A DNA stretch of 64,000 nt, from contig NCHN01000001.1 of assembly GCA_002281875.1 (NCBI GenBank), forward strand, positions 1 through 64,000, written 5' to 3'. The notes under the pieces are model-generated. The model saw nothing but the letters and a program-made list of their open reading frames with translations. It did not search any database and was not told where the DNA came from. Shown piece by piece: positions 61,626 to 64,000 of this stretch. Position numbers and translations under genes: made by a program. The stretch is from Sphingobacteriia bacterium 24-36-13. GTDB lineage: Bacteria; Bacteroidota; Bacteroidia; Chitinophagales; Chitinophagaceae. Position 1 is the stretch's first letter. Each line of letters begins with the position of its first letter.

Positions 61626-61988
61626 TTAATTGCGGTAGCTTGATTGAATATTGCTTTCGCAGAAAATGAGGATTTGATCTAATGAATTCTCTAGTGTGAT
61701 AAGGTCTGCTGAAGTAAAATGCCCTAATGTAATGGAGATTTTCATTTGGGTTTTAATTTCCGCATACACTTTAATAAAAAATTCGCTGTTCCTTTTAAGT
61801 GTTAATTTGGAATTACTTTCAGTGAATGCAGATAGTCTATTGCAAACATTAATGATTGACCTTCTCAATTGTGAGGTGAGTACAAACTGCTGTTGTATGG
61901 GCAGCTTGCAAGTAAGTTCGTACACTTCTTTTGCTACCAATATTGTTTGTTGATAAAGAGATATGTCGGGTCTTATAATGTCAGACAT
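61626..61988 (-). CDS. Four-helix-bundle protein (23S rRNA intervening-sequence family)
   Basis: A 120-residue member of the S23/four-helix-bundle family (PF05635). The conserved IRPDISLYQQTILVAKEVYEL opening (in short ISLYQQTILVAKEV), LTSQLRRSIINVCNRL and FFIKVYAEIKTQMKISI are typical. Such genes are commonly found in rRNA intervening sequences and in non-rRNA loci, and they have no assigned function. There is no 23S gene here, so this is a free-standing copy. It may be co-transcribed with dapF. Confidence 0.85.
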   Translation of the reverse strand: MSDIIRPDISLYQQTILVAKEVYELTCKLPIQQQFVLTSQLRRSIINVCNRLSAFTESNSKLTLKRNSEFFIKVYAEIKTQMKISITLGHFTSADLITLENSLDQILIFCESNIQSSYRN

Positions 61989-62027
61989 TAATCAAATTTA
62001 CTATCTATCCTTCTGATAAAAAAATAA

Positions 62028-62906
62028 TTATTTGATGCTAGACAATATTTCCAAGCTTTTTACGATAAGGCTTTCTACGGCTTTCCCGCCATCTTTGCTA
62101 AAGGTTTGTTCCACTCGATTTGCAACTATTGCGCTCAGGCTTAAGCAATTATGATTTAATAATTTTCCTAATCCATAAATTGCACTGGTTTCCATTTCAA
62201 AATTGCTGATTCGATGTTGTCCAAATTGAAAATGGGTCAATTGGTTAATAAGGTCGGGAAATTGTAGCGGTAAACGCAAAATTCTTCCTTGAGGTCCATA
62301 AAACCCAGGACAAGTAACTGTAATTCCTTGGTAAAATCCACTAACAAACTCTTTTAAAATATGAGTAGAAGCTGCAGCTATATAAGGTTGAAGTCCATTT
62401 TGCCCTATTTGGGTATGAACATTGAATGCTTGTAAAATTTGCAATTCTTCTTCATTGTTCAACAATTTATAAAAATTGAGAAGGTTGTCAATACCTAGTC
62501 CATGCGTACTTGCAACAAAACTATCAACCGGTATTGAAGCCTGTAATGAACCAGAAGTACCCATTCTTACGATGGTTAACCTTGTTTGATTGGGCTTTAT
62601 GGTTCTTGTTTCAAAATCAATATTGACTAATGCATCTAATTCATTTAAAACAATATCAATATTGTCAGGCCCAATGCCTGTGGAGACAACGGAAATTCGT
62701 TTATTGCCTACTAATCCAGTGTGAGTAATGAATTCTCTATGTTCGTATTTCCCCTCCACTGAATCAAAATATTTGCTCACTTCTGCAACCCTGCCAGGGT
62801 CTCCAACGGTAATAATCGTATTAGCCAACTCCTCCGGCCTAAGATTCAAGTGATAAACTGCACCTCTATCATTAATTATTAATTCACTAGCGCCAATCTG
62901 GTTCAT
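62028..62906 (-). CDS. Nucleoside phosphorylase (uridine phosphorylase-like)
   Basis: A 292-residue nucleoside phosphorylase of the PNP_UDP_1 family. Key segments: VGDPGRVAEVSKYF (phosphate binding), VSTGIGPDN, RMGTSGSLQAS, the ribose/phosphate motif NFEMETSAIYGLG and ILKEFVSGFYQGITVTCPGF. It cleaves nucleosides with phosphate to base plus ribose-1-phosphate; the uridine preference is a best guess. It is separated from the four-helix-bundle gene by about 39 bases and from tRNA-Cys by a divergent gap. Confidence 0.9.
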   Translation of the reverse strand: MNQIGASELIINDRGAVYHLNLRPEELANTIITVGDPGRVAEVSKYFDSVEGKYEHREFITHTGLVGNKRISVVSTGIGPDNIDIVLNELDALVNIDFETRTIKPNQTRLTIVRMGTSGSLQASIPVDSFVASTHGLGIDNLLNFYKLLNNEEELQILQAFNVHTQIGQNGLQPYIAAASTHILKEFVSGFYQGITVTCPGFYGPQGRILRLPLQFPDLINQLTHFQFGQHRISNFEMETSAIYGLGKLLNHNCLSLSAIVANRVEQTFSKDGGKAVESLIVKSLEILSSIK

Positions 62907-62973
62907 AATCCATTATTTATCAAGTAAAATTCGGTATTTCTTATTTAGAATTTTAAAATTAGTTTGTTTCCGC

Positions 62974-62981
62974 TATTTTTG
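62974..62981 (+). promoter_or_regulatory. Bacteroidota -7 box upstream of tRNA-Cys
   Basis: TATTTTTG followed by CA, matching TAnnTTTG, ends 13 bases before the tRNA start. The same spacing and box occur before tRNA-Val. The -33 half is not clear (only TTTT is found at the expected place). Confidence 0.55.
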
Positions 62982-62994
62982 CATCCCATTTAAA

Positions 62995-63065
62995 GGTCCT
63001 GTGGCCGAGTGGCTAGGCAGAGCTCTGCAAAAGCTTCCACAGCGGTTCGAATCCGCTCGGGACCT
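62995..63065 (+). tRNA. tRNA-Cys (anticodon GCA)
   Basis: A 71-base cloverleaf. Acceptor GGTCCTG pairs with CGGGACC (one T-G wobble), discriminator T. The anticodon stem gagct/agctt encloses loop ctgcaaa with GCA at 63027-63029, decoded as Cys. The T arm has the canonical ggttcgaatcc. CCA is not encoded. Two A/T-rich flanks hold the -7 promoter and the terminator. Confidence 0.95.
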
Positions 63066-63084
63066 CCGAAGCACAAAAATGAAA

Positions 63085-63107
63085 CCCTCGAGTAATCGGG
63101 GGTTTTT
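63085..63107 (+). terminator. Intrinsic terminator of tRNA-Cys
   Basis: Stem ccctcga (63085-63091), loop gtaa, stem tcggggg (63096-63102) including one T-G wobble, then five T. It lies 20 bases after the tRNA. Confidence 0.85.
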
Positions 63108-63182
63108 CTTTACAATAAAGTGTAACTTTTGTAACCGTTTCTCCCTAATTGTTTGTGCAACTTTGTATTCTAAATTTATTCT

Positions 63183-63998
63183 ATGGTAATAATTGGATTT
63201 TTACTTGCGGCATTAGTGGGTATTTCACTTGGCTTAATTGGAAGTGGTGGATCAATATTGACTGTTCCTATTTTAGTATATGTGATGGGCGTTGATCCTG
63301 TTTTGGCCACTGCTTATTCTTTGTTTATAGTAGGGTCAACTGCTTTAGTAGGTGGAGTACAAAGTGCACTCCAAAAAAGAGTTGACTTTAAAACAGTATT
63401 AATTTTTGGGATTCCATCGATTGCTGCTGTATATGCAACTCGTTTGTGGTTGGTTCCATTCATACCTGCTGAAGTAGTTTCCATAGGTGGATTGGTGATT
63501 ACTAAATCAATTGCTTTAATGTTATTATTTGCGGTAGTGATGATACTCGCTTCTGTTAGCATGATTAGGCCTGGGAAAAAATCGGATGCGGATGAATCTG
63601 CACCAATGGTATATAACTATCCTATGATTTTATTAGAAGGAGCAATCGTAGGTGTGCTTACTGGATTGGTGGGAGCGGGTGGTGGATTTTTAATAATTCC
63701 AGCATTGGTAATATTGGCTAAAATGCCTATGAAATTAGCAGTAGGTACTTCTCTCTTTATTATAGCCGCAAAGTCTTTAATTGGTTTTACTGGAGACTTA
63801 CAAGGATCTCAAGTAATTGACTGGAAATTATTATTAACTTTTACTGCTTTTGCAGTAATAGGAATTTTTGGTGGCATAATATTATCTAAGAAAATTCCTG
63901 GTGAAAAATTAAAGAAAGCCTTTGGTTGGTTTGTTTTAATAATGGGAATTTACATCATTGTTAAGGAATTATTTTTTCCTTCTGGAGGTGGGCATTAA
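63183..63998 (+). CDS. TSUP family (TauE/SafE) transporter, full length
   Basis: A 271-residue polytopic TauE/SafE permease, complete: its stop codon is just inside the window's end. Repeat 1 reads LGLIGSGGSILTVPILVYVMG and repeat 2 LVGAGGGFLIIPALVILA, each followed by ATAYSLFIVG or AVGTSLFIIA; about eight helices in total. It probably exports a sulfur oxyanion or organic acid. It follows tRNA-Cys and its terminator and is not in an obvious operon. It is the third TauE/SafE gene in the window. Confidence 0.92.
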   Translation: MVIIGFLLAALVGISLGLIGSGGSILTVPILVYVMGVDPVLATAYSLFIVGSTALVGGVQSALQKRVDFKTVLIFGIPSIAAVYATRLWLVPFIPAEVVSIGGLVITKSIALMLLFAVVMILASVSMIRPGKKSDADESAPMVYNYPMILLEGAIVGVLTGLVGAGGGFLIIPALVILAKMPMKLAVGTSLFIIAAKSLIGFTGDLQGSQVIDWKLLLTFTAFAVIGIFGGIILSKKIPGEKLKKAFGWFVLIMGIYIIVKELFFPSGGGH

Positions 63999-64000
63999 AT

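Noticed and set aside
63001..63189. Open reading frame starting in the tRNA-Cys gene
   Set aside because: It overlaps the tRNA and its terminator and has no protein-like composition; it is a by-product of the tRNA.
1..64000. CRISPR arrays, insertion sequences, prophage or rRNA operons
   Set aside because: No direct-repeat/spacer arrays, transposase, integrase, capsid or rRNA sequences were recognised on reading both strands.

Overview
The window is a compact, AT-rich chromosomal segment of a Bacteroidota bacterium, most likely a member of the Chitinophagaceae. The assignment is inferred from several signs: promoters of the TAnnTTTG type, a succinate dehydrogenase with a single fused cytochrome b subunit, Bacteroidota-typical families (DUF4294, DUF6580, TlpA-DUF1684, GldK-like FGE-fold proteins, TonB-like proteins beside folC), and hybrid sensor kinases with the HisKA style of this phylum. 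I see no insertion sequence, prophage, integrase, rRNA operon or CRISPR array. The 64 kb read as core genome with a few accessory enzymes.

Layout. 1-6.8 kb: exported GH2 beta-galactosidase, a DUF985 cupin, an ECF sigma factor with a small membrane partner, an NlpC/P60 peptidase, a half-size TauE/SafE transporter and inorganic pyrophosphatase. 6.8-14.7 kb: a lipoprotein, a tRNA methyltransferase, an S9 lipoprotein peptidase, a HisKA-only membrane protein, a bidirectional terminator and the sdhCAB operon. 14.8-24.1 kb (plus strand): MacB-type permease, tsaD, ABC-F ATPase, M14 peptidase, L,D-transpeptidase and a hybrid histidine kinase. 24.1-30.7 kb: lysC diverging from fbp, then an ABC ATPase, a BstA/DinB protein, two tandem NUDIX genes and folC. 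30.7-37.4 kb: a TonB-like protein, an FGE-fold protein, and a tightly overlapping minus-strand block of ureohydrolase, membrane protein, radical SAM enzyme, EamA transporter and TauE/SafE transporter. 37.5-42.6 kb: ccmE-ccmF and the clpS-aat N-degron operon. 42.7-53.8 kb: tRNA-Val, GH26 mannanase, small YciI/DinB/RidA/DUF167 proteins, a TlpA-DUF1684 fusion, yraN, manA, rnhA and an acyl-CoA carboxylase beta subunit. 53.8-64 kb: GMC oxidoreductase, a 4-alpha-glucanotransferase with a lysine-rich tail, dipeptide epimerase, NUDIX, CorA, dapF, a four-helix-bundle protein, nucleoside phosphorylase, tRNA-Cys and another TauE/SafE transporter.

Functional links. Respiration is represented by sdhCAB and cytochrome c maturation (ccmE, ccmF). 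Envelope and murein metabolism are represented by NlpC/P60, L,D-transpeptidase, dapF, lysC and dipeptide epimerase. Carbohydrate use is represented by GH2, GH26, manA, malQ and fbp. Proteolysis is represented by clpS-aat plus the exported S9 and M14 peptidases. Genes are packed very tightly: six same-strand junctions are TAATG stop/start overlaps and five convergent pairs overlap by exactly four bases at their stop codons.

The strongest candidate for something undescribed is the coupled ureohydrolase / membrane protein / radical SAM / EamA block at 33.6-37.4 kb. Other unusual points are the CxxxY (not HxxxY) CcmE, the MalQ with a histone-like KKxxx repeat tail, and the HisKA protein without an ATPase domain. 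Protein identities come from recognising motifs by eye. No database search was run.
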